Of a stretch of 64,000 nt of DNA, positions 1 through 11,152 are shown piece by piece. The position numbers were made by a program, and so were the translations under genes. The notes beneath the pieces were generated by a model that worked only from the letters and a program-made list of their open reading frames with translations, ran no database searches and was not told the DNA's origin. This stretch comes from Bactericera cockerelli. Taxonomy: Eukaryota > Arthropoda > Insecta > Hemiptera > Triozidae. The stretch covers positions 21,888,176 through 21,952,175 of the forward strand of contig CM044963.1 in assembly GCA_024516035.1 (NCBI GenBank). Direction: 5' to 3'. Each line of letters begins with the position of its first letter. Positions within the stretch are counted from its first letter, which is position 1.

Positions 1-119
1 TCTCTGCCTCTCTATCTCTCTCTCGCTTAGGGAAATTATAATGTAAAAAAACCATTTATAATATTATCAATCAATCTATCTTACTCACTGCGTTAGCATT
101 TCTCTTCTTCGTATCCCTA

Positions 120-551
120 ACAACCATTCTATGTCTCCCTACTCTCTCTATGTCTGTCTCTTTCTCTCTCTTTATCAATTCCTCATTAAGAAAAAAAGAT
201 ACCTAATTGTTTTCATAATTCACAGCCCATTTTATTTCGTAGTCATGAAACAGCAGCTACTTTGGACTCTTTTGGTCTTTTTCAGCAGGGCCATATCGTC
301 GTATGCCTCCCCTCTGATGGGCAATAGGTTACAAAATACTTCCAATTTAAGTGCTGAGTCAACACGAGGGCACCAGAAGGTATTCCTTACAACTGTAACC
401 AAATTTAGAATACAAATTATGTTCTCTCACTCTCTTCTTGTTTTTAATAAGAACCCCTACTTTTTTTTTAGTTTAATTTTTTGGCATTGGTTATTCCCTT
501 ATCATGGGAATTTGCCATACAGCCACTTGTTGTTACATCTCTCTCTCTTTT

Positions 552-582
<31 letters not shown>

Positions 583-678
583 TTTCTCTCAATCTTGCTT
601 TCTCTTTACCAACTTTATTTTCCTCCTCCCTAAGTTCTTTCTCTCACTTTATCTCTTTCTCACGCTTTTCTATCTTGT

Positions 679-717
<39 letters not shown>

Positions 718-1260
718 TGACCTCTCCCTTTATCCTTCCTCTCTCTCATCCATTATTTTGCTTTTAAGGTTTGTCTTCCTCATTCCTCGCCTTATTTTCA
801 AGACATAGTTCACTTTATCTCACATTTTTCCTTACAACTATCAGTTTATCTCTCATATTTTACCTTGCTCAGATGCTCAGTCTCTCTGTCTATATATTTT
901 TACCTCTCTCAGTCTCTCTATCTGTATATTTTTACTTCTCTTAGTTTCTCTATCTATATAATTTTTCCTCTCTCAGTCTCTCTATCTATATATTTTTACC
1001 TCTCTCAGTCGCTCATTTATAATTTTTCCTCTCTCAGTCTCTCTATCTATATATTTTACCTCTCTCAGTCTTTCTAACTATATATTTTTACCTCTCTCAG
1101 TCTCTATCTATAAATATTTACCTCTCTCAGTCTCTCTATCTATATATTTTTCCCTCGCAGTCTATTTTCTATTTCTAGAGATTTATACTCTCTTTTTCTT
1201 TGCACTCTCTCCATCTTTTTCTAGTGCCTCCCGCTCTATTCTTTATTGTTGTTAGGAGAG
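120..1260. repeat. CT-rich low-complexity tract with a ~33-bp tandem repeat
   Basis: This stretch is dominated by CT dinucleotides. From about 868 to 1155 a degenerate unit of roughly 33 bp, containing TCTCTATCTATATATTTTTA followed by CCTCTCTCAG, repeats about eight times. The open frames here encode only Ser/Leu/Phe runs and are compositional artefacts. A fragment near 245-310 (AGTCATGAAACAGCAGCTAC and neighbours) also appears near 51090, 57740 and 62160, so it is a dispersed repeat. Confidence 0.8.
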
Positions 1261-2285
1261 CTGATTCCTCTGTCTCTCTCGCTTTTAATACCCACTTGTT
1301 GTTTTATATTTCACTCTCTCTCTTCCTCAGTCTTCCTTTCTTCCTCTTCATCTGTCTGTTTCCACATTAATCTCTTTTGTAATATTTTTAATTGTCCTCA
1401 TTTCTTGTAGCAACAATATTAAATCTTCCGTTTTTTCTTCTACGCGTTTCTCATTTTTTTCGACTGAGTTTTATCACGATGTAATAACTTGTGTAAAAAC
1501 TAGATTTTTTATACAGTCGTTTATGTAATAACTAGCTCTTTAACAGGAATTTCACTAATTACTTTAAAAATATTCAAATTTTCAAAATGCCGTTCCAAAT
1601 TGTCACAATATATCATAATGTACTAAAATTTTGCTGAACTTGGAACTCAAACTACCGACTTGGTGGTTCGAGGTTAGTTTGTTTTTTTTTCTTTTTTTTT
1701 TTTCTTGGTTAAGGTTAGTTAGTTTTTAGCTTTTGAATATTTCATGCTGTTTTCTACGAAAGCTTTGTTTAAATACTTCTATATTTTGGGCGAATGAGAC
1801 ATATAAGTATCTTTATTCCACTATACAGATGTTTTGGTGCTATCTGTAAGGTACTGAGGTTGATATTAATTAGTAAAACTTACAAATCATGCTTATTAAA
1901 ATACGCAAAATACCTAGGTATTACCTCATTGTATTTTTGCATCTCCACTAATACAAGTTGCTTGGCACATTGCATACTTGTAATTGAATTACCAAATTTC
2001 AAACGCACATACAAATAATGAACACAATAGCACAATGTCATTAATGCGTAGGGTTCGAACTGTCTGCTCCCTTGTCCAACTGATGTGCCATAATAGGGTT
2101 TTAACTTTGACCAGCCCTATGTACTATGTTATGGTTGCCTTGACGATTCTCTAAGTAAGTACCTACCTTCTTTTGCCACCCCTGTTTGCTTTAATACATT
2201 CTTGAAACCAAAAAGCGCTATTAGTGCCATTCTCTGAGTAAATGGTTCAGCAATTAGAGCTGCTCAATACGCGTCATTTATGCAA
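1261..2285. other. AT-rich spacer without recognisable gene
   Basis: I see no coding exon, RNA gene or tandem array here. A 74-codon open frame around 1794-2018 shows no family resemblance and no flanking splice signals worth reporting. T-rich runs occur near 1681-1705. Confidence 0.5.
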
Positions 2286-2409
2286 TAAAGAGTGAGAGGA
2301 GGGGGAGTAAGTGGAATAAGTAGCTTATAAAGACAAGATTGAAGATGGAGGAGAGAGACAAGGGAAAGAGGATATAAGGGGAGAAGATGTAGATTATTGT
2401 AGAACGACA

Positions 2410-2479
2410 TACTGTAGTTAGAGAGAGAAGAGTAGAGAGAAGGGAGAAAGGGAGAGAGAGAGAGAGGTGAGAGAGAGAG

Positions 2480-2573
<94 letters not shown>

Positions 2574-2723
2574 GAGAGAAGAGGAAAGAGAAAGAGAGAG
2601 AAGAGGAGAGAGAGAAAGAGAAAGAGAAAGAGAAGAGAGAAGAGAGAGAGAGAGAGAGAGAGAAAGAGAAAGAGAAGAGAGGAGAAGAGAAGAGAAAGAG
2701 AGAAGAAGAGAAAGAGAAGAGAG

Positions 2724-2757
<34 letters not shown>

Positions 2758-2857
2758 ACGAGAGAGAGCGAAAGAGATAGAGATAGAGATAGAGATGAGG
2801 AAAGAAGAAAAGAGAAAGAGAAAGAGAAAGAGAAAGAGAAAGAGAAAGAGAAAGAGA

Positions 2858-2902
<45 letters not shown>

Positions 2903-2966
2903 AGAGAAAGAGAGAGAGAGAAAGAGATAGAGATAGAGAGAGAAAGAGAAAGAGAAAGAATTGAAT
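2410..2966. repeat. Long (GA)n / (GAAAGA)n microsatellite
   Basis: About 550 bp of nearly pure purine on the plus strand, first GA, then AGAGAA hexamers. It directly abuts the 3' end of retrotransposon LINE-1w at about 2960. Both strands are open for over 160 codons, encoding Arg/Glu or Ser/Leu/Phe repeats, which is expected for such a tract and is not evidence of a gene. Confidence 0.95.
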
Positions 2967-3340
2967 TGAATTGAATTGAAAATGTGGCAAATTTATTTAC
3001 ATCAAGATAATATACATATTAGATCACCTCCTAAGCTAAACTTAACTTTTTGGGAGGTAAGCTCCTCTCTTATAATAAAAAATAATTAAAAACTAAGATG
3101 AAATAATTTTATCATATGCACAAAATTTAAGCATTAAAAAAAAAAGATTAAACAGTTTTTCATAAAAAAAAGATTCATCAAGCCAGTACCAAATGAATCA
3201 ATTTAATACCAAACATCATAATTATGAACTGGTTTAGTTTCTTCAACAATATAGAGAATCGAACCCTATATTAGGATTCCTGACTTTCAAGACTTGGTTT
3301 TAAAATTGTGTCTGAAAATGAACATAATATTTTACTATGT

Positions 3341-6280
3341 TCAGGGGCTCGAACCCTGATTCAAAATACTCTCTTTGAGTTTTGACCTAAGCAAATTTCT
3401 GTTTGTCTCATCGATAAATTCCTGACAGTATTCATTCAGCAGCCTGGGCACTCTGTATTCAAGTCTCCTGTCCCCGTAGCGCTTGGTGTTGACTCTGGTG
3501 CGCCTGAACGCCTGGTGTCGTAGTTGATATGGCTGCTCAGTGAGTTGTCTAAATTTGTCATTGAAAAAGTTGGAATAGATAAGTACATAATTTGACAACT
3601 CATCTGGTGTTAGACAGGACACGTTGGTATGATGAAACAGGAGTTTTCTAATTTGCTTCTGCTGGGTGTTGAGTGGGCTCAGGATATATTGAGGGGCGTA
3701 AGTGTAGAGGGTGACTCCATACCGTAGGATCGAATCGACAAGCGAGAAATAAATTGTTTTTTTAGCTGTAATCGGGAAGGCTTGTGCGTTTATTTTGTTG
3801 AGCTTATATTTTATTATGCGCATTTTTTTGCAAAGATTGACAACATGCTGTCTCATTTGAAATTCGTTATCAATTTGAATGCCCAGGTATTTAGCATTAT
3901 TTTTGTAATCAATAGTATTACATGAGCAAGAGGTTGTATATGTTTTATGGTAGAGGCAATTCCGGTTGTGGCAAATTATTTTACTGTAGTTAATATTTCT
4001 TTTACTCATGTAACCCATAATAAGTGCTTCTGTTTTACTTTCGTTCAAGAATATATGGTTGTTATAAAAATATTTTTGTAGATTAATAAAATCAGCCTGT
4101 GCATTTTTCACAGCTATTTCTGGATCTTTATGAATTGAAATTATGCAACTGTCGTCTGCAAACATCTTCAAGCTCCCTGTTCTTTGGACATACTGCACGT
4201 CGTAGGTGTAGACATTAAACCAGGTAGGGGAATTAATCCCCCCCTGTACAGAGCCTTGCTCTACAGGTAGCTCCCCACTGGTGGCGGTTCCGATGCGCGT
4301 TACCTGTCTCCTCCCTTCTAGATAGTGTTTGAATATATTATGCGACATTCCTACTTCATTGAATTTTCTTAAAAGGACAGCATGATCCAAGGTATCGAAA
4401 ACAAAACTCAGATCGAGTAGAAGTATCACCACACAAAGCCTTTTGTCCAGAGCGGTATTTATTTGGTCTGCGAATTCTTGCAACAGTGTTATCGTACTTT
4501 TCCCGCTCTGAAAGCCATGCTGAAAAACGGGTAGTATATAATTATTTTCTAGGTACCTCTTTGTTATATTGTTCATGTGCTTTTCGAGAACCTTTTCAAA
4601 TATGGGTAGAGATCCCACTGGCCGGTAGTTTTTCAACTCGTCAGGTTTACCTCTCTTGAACAGTGGTGTAATGCTGGAGGTCTTCAGGCTCTGAGGTACA
4701 CAAGATTTATCGATCATTAAATTTATAATGTGCGTGACCAGAGGAGTAAACAGAGCGGCGTTCCGGACCACGTCACCGTTTCTGATGCCGTCAGATCCTC
4801 GGCCTGTCTTCTTCATATTCTTCAGGATGGTATAGATTTCCTTCTCCGCGGCTTTCCTCAGAAACATACTGGTTTTACTACACGGTAACTCGTGTTCCTC
4901 GTACTGCACGTCCAGTTCTGGCCCTCTGTTTTTTACCTTAATCTCTTTCACTTGGTTAATAAAATTATTATTAAACCGATTAGATAAGGATCCAAGGTCA
5001 TCAGTTTGGAAATGACGTTTTAATTTAATTTCGACGGGTTCTCGTACTTTTCTGTCCATCAGGTCATTAATTATCCTCCATGTTTTTAGCATGTCCCCCT
5101 GGGCGTCTAAAAATAATTTATAAATAAATATCCTTTTTTCTTTTTTTATCACATTTGTAGTAATATTTCTTTGTGATTTATACTGTTCATACAATAGTCT
5201 ATTATTTTTATTATTACGCCATCTTTGCAGTAAAATTCTTTTCTTATTAATTTCCACTTTTACCTTCTGAGTGACCCATGGCGTTTGAAATTTAGTTTTC
5301 TTGACCACCTTTTTTGTTGAGGCATCATAAATTTGCAGAAATTTTGACGTGATTTTTTCCATGAGTACGGTGGGGTCATTGTATTGTTTTAATGTGTCCC
5401 ATTCAGTTAGGAGAATTTTTTCTTGTACAGATTTGTTAGCTAAAATATTTATATACTCGGGGTCCTTATTTATTATAACATTATTACGCTGTTTTGTACA
5501 TATTCTTAAGGATACCCAATAGTGATCGGCTATTTTATCATTTATTACCGATGGATAGGCAACGTAGTAATTACGATTGATTCTATAATTAACATGATCA
5601 ATGCAGGATACAGTTTGCTGTTCATTCAACATTTCTTCCCTCGTAGGTTTTGTTATAGAGGGTATAAGGGTATTATCATACAGGATATTAAGATATCTAG
5701 AGTTTTTACCAGTCTTCTTAAGTGTACAGATATTAACATCGCCAATCATAATAATATTTTCATCCCTCCCACATGCATTCTGAAGCCAGAATTGTAAATC
5801 GGTAAGGAAACTGTCCAAGTTGAGTCTGGGGGGTCTGTACAGAGCCACAAGGGTGAAAACGTGTTTCCTCTGAGGGTGAATCATTCTAAGACACAGGTTT
5901 TCAGCTTGATCTAAATTATATTTCAGGTTTTCCACGTACCACGAATCTTTATGAAAGACAATTACCCCCCCTCCACTCCTTAGTAGCCGACATCTGCTTA
6001 TCTGAGTAAAGTTTCTCAACTGGTAGGCGACAGCTTCCTCCTCTCGAACATTGACTTCCGTCAGAATAAGTATGTCGAGCTTTAACATCAGATCTTGAAT
6101 TTTTATGCACAGAAGGTCCCAGTGTACGCGTAAGCTTCGGACATTTATATGTAAAAGAGACAAGATATCATTATTAAATATACTTTCTTTCCATTCTTCA
6201 AGATTTTCAAAAGAATCACAGTTAGGTAAAATATTATTATGTATGCTGTTAAGTAAATTTAAGTTAATATTATGAGTCAT
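3341..6280 (-). CDS. LINE-1w ORF2: endonuclease-reverse transcriptase
   Basis: This 979-residue polyprotein copies element RNA into DNA at a nicked target. An N-terminal APE-type endonuclease (about residues 40-260) shows LLHINVRSLR, LILTEVN, GGGVIVF, GDVNI, CIDHV and IADHYWV in order. The reverse transcriptase (about 470-760) shows SDGIRNGDVV, NYRPVGSLPIFEKVLEKH, QHGFQSGKST, a motif A reading LLLDLSFVFDTLDH, and the catalytic FADDS. It starts at an ATG at 6280, unlike the other two retrotransposons here. Motif A has FV where Lys-Ala is usual (DLSKAFD). Motif B reads EQGSVQGGINSP rather than the usual PQGS-LGP. The catalytic aspartates are kept. Whether the enzyme is active is unknown. Confidence 0.9.
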   Translation of the reverse strand: MTHNINLNLLNSIHNNILPNCDSFENLEEWKESIFNNDILSLLHINVRSLRVHWDLLCIKIQDLMLKLDILILTEVNVREEEAVAYQLRNFTQISRCRLLRSGGGVIVFHKDSWYVENLKYNLDQAENLCLRMIHPQRKHVFTLVALYRPPRLNLDSFLTDLQFWLQNACGRDENIIMIGDVNICTLKKTGKNSRYLNILYDNTLIPSITKPTREEMLNEQQTVSCIDHVNYRINRNYYVAYPSVINDKIADHYWVSLRICTKQRNNVIINKDPEYINILANKSVQEKILLTEWDTLKQYNDPTVLMEKITSKFLQIYDASTKKVVKKTKFQTPWVTQKVKVEINKKRILLQRWRNNKNNRLLYEQYKSQRNITTNVIKKEKRIFIYKLFLDAQGDMLKTWRIINDLMDRKVREPVEIKLKRHFQTDDLGSLSNRFNNNFINQVKEIKVKNRGPELDVQYEEHELPCSKTSMFLRKAAEKEIYTILKNMKKTGRGSDGIRNGDVVRNAALFTPLVTHIINLMIDKSCVPQSLKTSSITPLFKRGKPDELKNYRPVGSLPIFEKVLEKHMNNITKRYLENNYILPVFQHGFQSGKSTITLLQEFADQINTALDKRLCVVILLLDLSFVFDTLDHAVLLRKFNEVGMSHNIFKHYLEGRRQVTRIGTATSGELPVEQGSVQGGINSPTWFNVYTYDVQYVQRTGSLKMFADDSCIISIHKDPEIAVKNAQADFINLQKYFYNNHIFLNESKTEALIMGYMSKRNINYSKIICHNRNCLYHKTYTTSCSCNTIDYKNNAKYLGIQIDNEFQMRQHVVNLCKKMRIIKYKLNKINAQAFPITAKKTIYFSLVDSILRYGVTLYTYAPQYILSPLNTQQKQIRKLLFHHTNVSCLTPDELSNYVLIYSNFFNDKFRQLTEQPYQLRHQAFRRTRVNTKRYGDRRLEYRVPRLLNEYCQEFIDETNRNLLRSKLKESILNQGSSP

Positions 6281-6383
6281 ATTTGATTATGAAAGAGACA
6301 TTTATGTGATTAATCGTTGATGAGACTTTATGTCTTACAGTTTTCCCAGATCATCCATGCATGTGAGGGTATCGATTTTCGAA

Positions 6384-7325
6384 TCATCCGTTTTTTTTTA
6401 ATAAGATTTTTCCATTTTTTATCCATAGAAAAGAAAACTTTTTATCAACGGCTAAACGCTTAGCCTGGTAAAATAGCTCCTTATAATATGGTGTAAGAAG
6501 CTCATTGAAACCAAGTTTAGAGCACCTGCCTTGTACTATAACATCCATTTTGTTATAAATTTTGTGCTCTTTGATTTTAGTCAGCACACTGCTTCTCATT
6601 GCCTCAGAAGTAAACTGGATAACAAGGGAATTGTTTTTTTCATTTTTATTTTCTTTGTTCGGCTTTGATATTTTTTGTACCCTATACTGTACCTTACCCT
6701 CAGCAGAGTGTCCCGTTTTGGCCAGCAGCTCCTCCACAAAGGCTTTCTCGTCCACATCAAAATTTTTAAACCCCGTGACCTCGAGTTTGGTAGAAATGTC
6801 ACTCTGCTCTCTTTGCTGCACTATGACCTCTAGCTTCTTCACTCTGGTACCCAACTCTTTGCTCACTGCCTCCTGGGTGGCTAATTTCTTCTCGAGGAGA
6901 ATGTTTTTCTGCTCCAACCCTTTCACAGTATTTACCATATCTGCTAATGTCTCACCATAGTAGGTTAAAGAATTCTGTAACTCACCAAATTTTTTATTCA
7001 TAGATGATTCCAGTCCCGCGAGCTTACTATCAAGCACTCGTTCTAAGAGTTTAGCAACCCTATTTTCCTCACCTTCGTTCTCATCTTCACTTCTGTCTAG
7101 AGTCCTAATAGTATCTTGAACACCAGAATTGTTTCCTTTTAAGGTAACCACTTTCTTGCAGTTGTGACACTTCCAGGAGTTCCTTCTTTCGCCCATAGTC
7201 CTCCATGAGACATCACTTAGAGTGGAGCAAGGCGAGTAGTGGAATCCTCCCTTGCAAACGCTGCAGGTTACAAAATCACCGTCCGTAGGCAGTGGCTTGT
7301 TGCAAGTGCCGCATGAAGTACTCAT
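6384..7325 (-). CDS. LINE-1w ORF1: PHD-type zinc finger and coiled-coil protein
   Basis: This 313-residue protein starts with an apparent PHD finger in the first 60 residues (CGTCNKPLP, CSVCKGGFHYSPC, WKCHNCKK: a Cys4-His-Cys3 pattern). A coiled-coil stretch follows at about residues 90-175 (repeated leucines and charged residues, e.g. LEQKNILLEKKLATQEAV), then a basic C-terminal domain ending IKNGKILLKKNG. PHD-bearing ORF1 proteins are known from CR1-like elements, where they are thought to bind nucleic acid or chromatin. It precedes ORF2 on the same strand by 103 bp. Confidence 0.85.
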   Translation of the reverse strand: MSTSCGTCNKPLPTDGDFVTCSVCKGGFHYSPCSTLSDVSWRTMGERRNSWKCHNCKKVVTLKGNNSGVQDTIRTLDRSEDENEGEENRVAKLLERVLDSKLAGLESSMNKKFGELQNSLTYYGETLADMVNTVKGLEQKNILLEKKLATQEAVSKELGTRVKKLEVIVQQREQSDISTKLEVTGFKNFDVDEKAFVEELLAKTGHSAEGKVQYRVQKISKPNKENKNEKNNSLVIQFTSEAMRSSVLTKIKEHKIYNKMDVIVQGRCSKLGFNELLTPYYKELFYQAKRLAVDKKFSFLWIKNGKILLKKNG

Positions 7326-7340
7326 GGTTCCCAGCTCAGA

Positions 7341-8117
7341 TAATGCAGTGCTTACGTAACTTTATTTTACTATTGATTGTTACGAGGAAGCAGAATGAAT
7401 GGGATTCTTGATTTTAGCGATAACAGTTCACTTGTGTATTTGGTGATAAGATACCTGTTTATTTCATTTGTTGTTTTCCTTATCTCAGTTTTAGTTTCTT
7501 ATCAGACTAGTTAACTATCTTTTGGTTTAGGTATTTTATGTTAGCAGTAATTAATTAATTAGAACAAAATTATTTTTGTTTAGCAAATCATTGTTTTGTT
7601 TATAAAGATTTGTTTCTGTTTTAACAGTTCTGTTGTGTTTATTTTTCTTCGGTAATCAGATGTTATTTGTTTTATACTTTCCACTTTTCTAAATTAACAC
7701 GAAATATAAAATGGTGGATAAAGTTTTATTTTACAAAATTTATTTGAAGTAAATTTGAAGGTGAAATTCACTAATTAAGGCAGTTTTTCCAGATTATTTA
7801 AAAGAATATTACAAATACCTTGAAAATATTGTGTTTCAAAGTGCAGTTTTTCATATAATTGTTGTATAAATAACTTTATTAAAGAAAGTTGACACCTCTG
7901 ATAACACACAAAGGATTCCAGGCCTCAGCACGGAGTTCGGTAAGTCTTTATACTATTTAGTCGGAAATATCGAATTAATTCACTTGAACTTGACTTTTAA
8001 TTATAATTAAAGATTAGTTTTATAAGAAAATCATCTTTTGAAAGAACTTATTCACAAATTTTCTTTAAAAATCACTTAAAATCAATGCTTACTGCGGAGC
8101 TGATAAGATTTGCTCGA
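7341..8117. other. Possible 5' UTR of LINE-1w, no gene
   Basis: AT-rich sequence with no open frame of note, lying between the LINE-1w ORF1 start and the GA tract at 8118. It may be the 5' UTR, but no second copy in this window fixes the boundary. Confidence 0.4.
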
Positions 8118-8205
8118 CGGATAGAGAGAGAGGAAGAGGAAGAGGAAGAGAAAGAGATTGAAATTGAGAGAGAAAGAGAGAGTGAGAGAGAGAGAAAAAA
8201 ATAAG
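8118..8205. repeat. (GA)n / (GAAGAG)n microsatellite
   Basis: A short purine tract (GAGAGGAAGAGG repeats) upstream of LINE-1w. If the element extends to here, it has GA repeats at both ends. Confidence 0.8.
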
Positions 8206-8621
8206 GAGAGAAAATAAAACGGCAGGCGTAAAAATTGAAAATTATGAGACATAAAAGTATTTGAAAGAAAAGGAGAGGGTAATTAGGGAAAGAAAAATAA
8301 AGGCACAGATATTTATGTATGTACATAAAAAAGAAACAAAAGATAAAAAAGTAAAAACATCACAAATTATAGAAAGCAAGGTACATAACTGGAGAAAAAA
8401 GGACCTTATGCTGCTGGAAATGATAAATCTGTGGGAAGCTAAAAAGTATGGTCTAATGAGTCTGAAAATTACGCTTTTCCTGTGTAACTCTTCCATTTTG
8501 TCTTCTGCTGTCTCTCTATCTTCTCTCTTCTTTTAGTACCATTATTTTTTTTCATGATGTCTAATGGTTTCTTTTTTCTTATTATTACTTACTTTACTTT
8601 CCGTGGTAGAAGGATTGATAA

Positions 8622-8775
8622 AGGGTTGGGTTGAAGAGATTGCCACAGGCAAACTTTATTCTCTTTTTTTATATTATATTTGCTTAATTTTTTTGTTTTT
8701 CTTTAAATTTCATTGTATTCTGCTGTATATATTTTTTGTTCTACCTAATAAATCTTTCTATAATAATAATAATGA
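8622..8775 (+). repeat. Dispersed repeat ending in CTACCTAATAAA
   Basis: It begins GGGTTGGGTTGAAGAGATTG, contains GCCACAGGCAA, and ends with TTCTACCTAATAAATC and an ATAATA microsatellite. Better-preserved copies lie at 22780-22935 and 39515-39690, and reverse-oriented pieces near 9360 and 50595. A short body with a simple-repeat tail suggests a SINE or a LINE 3' end. Confidence 0.65.
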
Positions 8776-8856
8776 TAGGGTACTAACCATTGCGGACGCT
8801 CAGAATTTTCTGGGCTCCTTTTGTCTAATAATATAATGTGTTTTATTATACAGTTC

Positions 8857-9185
8857 ATGAAACAAGTCTAGCTGGGGGACTATAAACAGGGAGTAGACCA
8901 GCAGTCTGGCTGGGGGACTATAAACAGGGAGCAGACCAGCAGTCTGGCTGGGGGACTATAAACAGGGAGTAGACCAGCAGTCTAGCTGGGGGACTATAAA
9001 CAGGAAGTAGACCAGCAGTCTGGCTGGGGGACTATAAACAGGGAGTAGACCAGCATTGGCTTGGTTCTGGGGGCCCTTGTCAATTATTAGCCTCCTTGTA
9101 AAGACAGTGGTAGAACTGCTGAGCCATTCCTCCACTGTCTGGCTACCATCGTTCTCGATGACGCCACCCTATGATGATCATGAAA
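8857..9185 (+). repeat. Minisatellite element 'M', ~44-bp unit, about 5 copies plus unique flank
   Basis: Units contain GGGGGACTATAAACAGGGAG then TAGACCAGCAGTCTGGCT. The array is followed by a unique arm (CTTGGTTCTGGGGGCCCTTG through GACGCCACCCTATGATGATC). The same arm occurs at 30838, 34765, 35225 (inverted) and 41005 (inverted) with different numbers of minisatellite units. It is therefore a dispersed element with a variable internal array, not a local satellite. Confidence 0.85.
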
Positions 9186-10340
9186 CATTAAGCACAATTT
9201 ACAAATGATCTTTAGAATAAATTATTATATTATGCTTAATTTTTTAAGCATTTTAAGCATTAATTAGGTAAGACAAAAATGTATACAGGAAAATACAATT
9301 AAATTATAAAGAAAAAATAAATAGATTGAGCAGAGAAACAAGAACAAAAAATAAAATGAAATTAATGTCCTACCTGAACGGTGGGGTTATTGCCTGTGGC
9401 TATCTCTTCCACCCAACTTGGGTGGTAAAAAGTTTTCACCTGAAAAATTAACTTTAACTTGTTGAAAAGAAGTGAAAAAGGTTCTCATGTTATTGTGTGT
9501 TATGATTATTGAGTGAATGTTTCAAAGGAATACCTCACACTAAACATGTTTTAATACCTATGTCTAATTGTATACCTATGCACTCAAAACTTAATTTGCT
9601 TTTCAACACATATCATTTTGTTTATATCTGTATTCGACGGCATTTTTTGAAAAATGATCTGAGATTATTTTAGTCATAAAGTGTCCCCTAGAATTGATTC
9701 TGAATTTTTCAAAAAAAAAAAACCTTGGTATTCGATTCAATTCTAGAATGAAAAAAGAAGGTGTCTCGTTCCAGAGGCTGACCAAGTCAGTAGGCAAGGG
9801 TGGATTCAAGGTATGACCGTCCAGATCACTTGGACAAATCTTCTAGCAATCGAAAGCAGTTGCGTTGCTGTTTGTGTGGTACCAAGATCACTACTCTGTG
9901 CGGGAAATGTGACGCAACTCTCCATGTACATATGTACAATGTTTCATAGCATTCCTTACAAGAAGGGCGACCCTTTTCGGCGGAACCGCATGACCAAAAA
10001 ATTCAAAATGAACTTTTTTGGTATCCTTTAGACTTCTGGACTCAATATCACTCGAAAAAACAAAAAACAAAACCAAAAATTTCACCGCGTTATCAGGCTA
10101 AACGACGTTAGATAAAAGTAGGGGGATAAAGAACCTGAGCAGCATCTCCAGGGAAAAATAGAGAGATGAAGAAAATCGACTGGGTAAATTTAAATTTAGT
10201 CTTGTTGCAAAGTACTATCAATCAGCATGGTATGATAATTTGAAATACAAATAGATAACAATACGATGCAATTATCTCATTCCACCACACTTTGTTCTGC
10301 TACATTAAGCTTCCTTCCTATTTCTAATTAATGTGTTCCC
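9186..10340. other. AT-rich spacer with short repeat relics
   Basis: No gene is recognisable. A reverse piece of the CTACCTAATAAA repeat lies near 9360-9425. A decayed stretch near 9990-10040 (AACTTTTTTGGTATCCTTTA) resembles the repeat seen intact at 36820-37170. Confidence 0.45.
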
Positions 10341-10690
10341 CTTCTCTCTCTCTCTCTCTGTCTCTCTTTTTTTCTCTCCCACTCTCTCTCTCCCTCTCTC
10401 TCTCTCGCTCTCTCTCTCCAGCCCTCTAACTCTCTTATCCTCTATGCTTTTCTATTTTCCTCAGTATTCATCTCCTAATTTTTCCTCTTTGGGGTAATCT
10501 TTTCTAAACAAGTTGTGTGTTGTATATATTTGTACAATCCTCAATTGTTCTACTAAAGAAATTTTTAATTTTAGCTTATGATGGTCGGTTTTTGTTTAAA
10601 ATAACTTTATTTTTATTATTTATCTTTATCCATCCTAATAAGTACCTTTATCATCAATAAAAATCTATTTTTTTAAATATAGGTACACAA

Positions 10691-10766
10691 TACTTCCTCT
10701 CGCTCTCTTTTCCACTTCTCTGTATTTTTTTTTTCTTTTCTTTTCCTCCATTTTTTTCCCCTTCTG
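10691..10766. repeat. Left remnant of the 194-bp TC-rich tandem array
   Basis: The sequence TTCCTCTCGCTCTCTTTTCC to TTCCTCCATTTTTT matches the end of the 194-bp unit found at 15057-15540. LINE-2w lies exactly between the two, so it was probably inserted into this array. Confidence 0.75.
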
Positions 10767-11152
10767 ATTGATTTTTTAACTACTTAAGTTGATTCGTATC
10801 GTACAAAAATTTGCTCTCTGTTTTTTATTTGTTTTTAGTGTTAAATTACAGTTATTTTTTATTTTCTATGTGTTAATTGACGTATTTTTGTTCGCTGGAT
10901 CCGAATTTGTAATTAGATTTTTTGTGTAACGTTTTATAAAAAAGTTCTGTTTCGTGAATTGTTTTTTCTTTGTTCATACGCAAGCCTAGGTGAGGTACTA
11001 GATACATATTATCATATAGCTAATATCTATCTCTACCTACCTAATATTCAAACCTATTGGTCCCCTATCACTTTGAATCAATATTTGACCTTGAAATACT
11101 TGGATTATTTCATTCATTTGCTTTATCGGTTATCTTCTACCCATCACCTACC

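Larger units (their letters stand above)
2960..7340 (-). mobile_element. LINE-1w: near-complete two-ORF non-LTR retrotransposon (CR1-like)
   Basis: Read on the minus strand, the element has a 5' region, ORF1 (zinc finger plus coiled coil), a 103-bp gap, ORF2 (endonuclease plus reverse transcriptase), a 3' UTR of about 350 bp and a 3' end of tandem TTCAA units at 2960-2985 with no poly(A). A 3' end of short tandem repeats is typical of the CR1/L2 group. The 5' boundary is not fixed. The next GA tract starts near 8118, so up to about 800 bp of 5' UTR is possible. Both ORFs are uninterrupted, so this is a young copy. Fragments of related 3' ends occur at 17142, 19145 and 28660. Confidence 0.85.

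Noticed and set aside
2418..2990. 190-codon Ser/Leu/Phe frame and 165-codon Arg/Glu frame over the same GA tract
   Set aside because: Both follow from the GA/GAAAGA repeat; there are no splice sites, start context or non-repeat residues.
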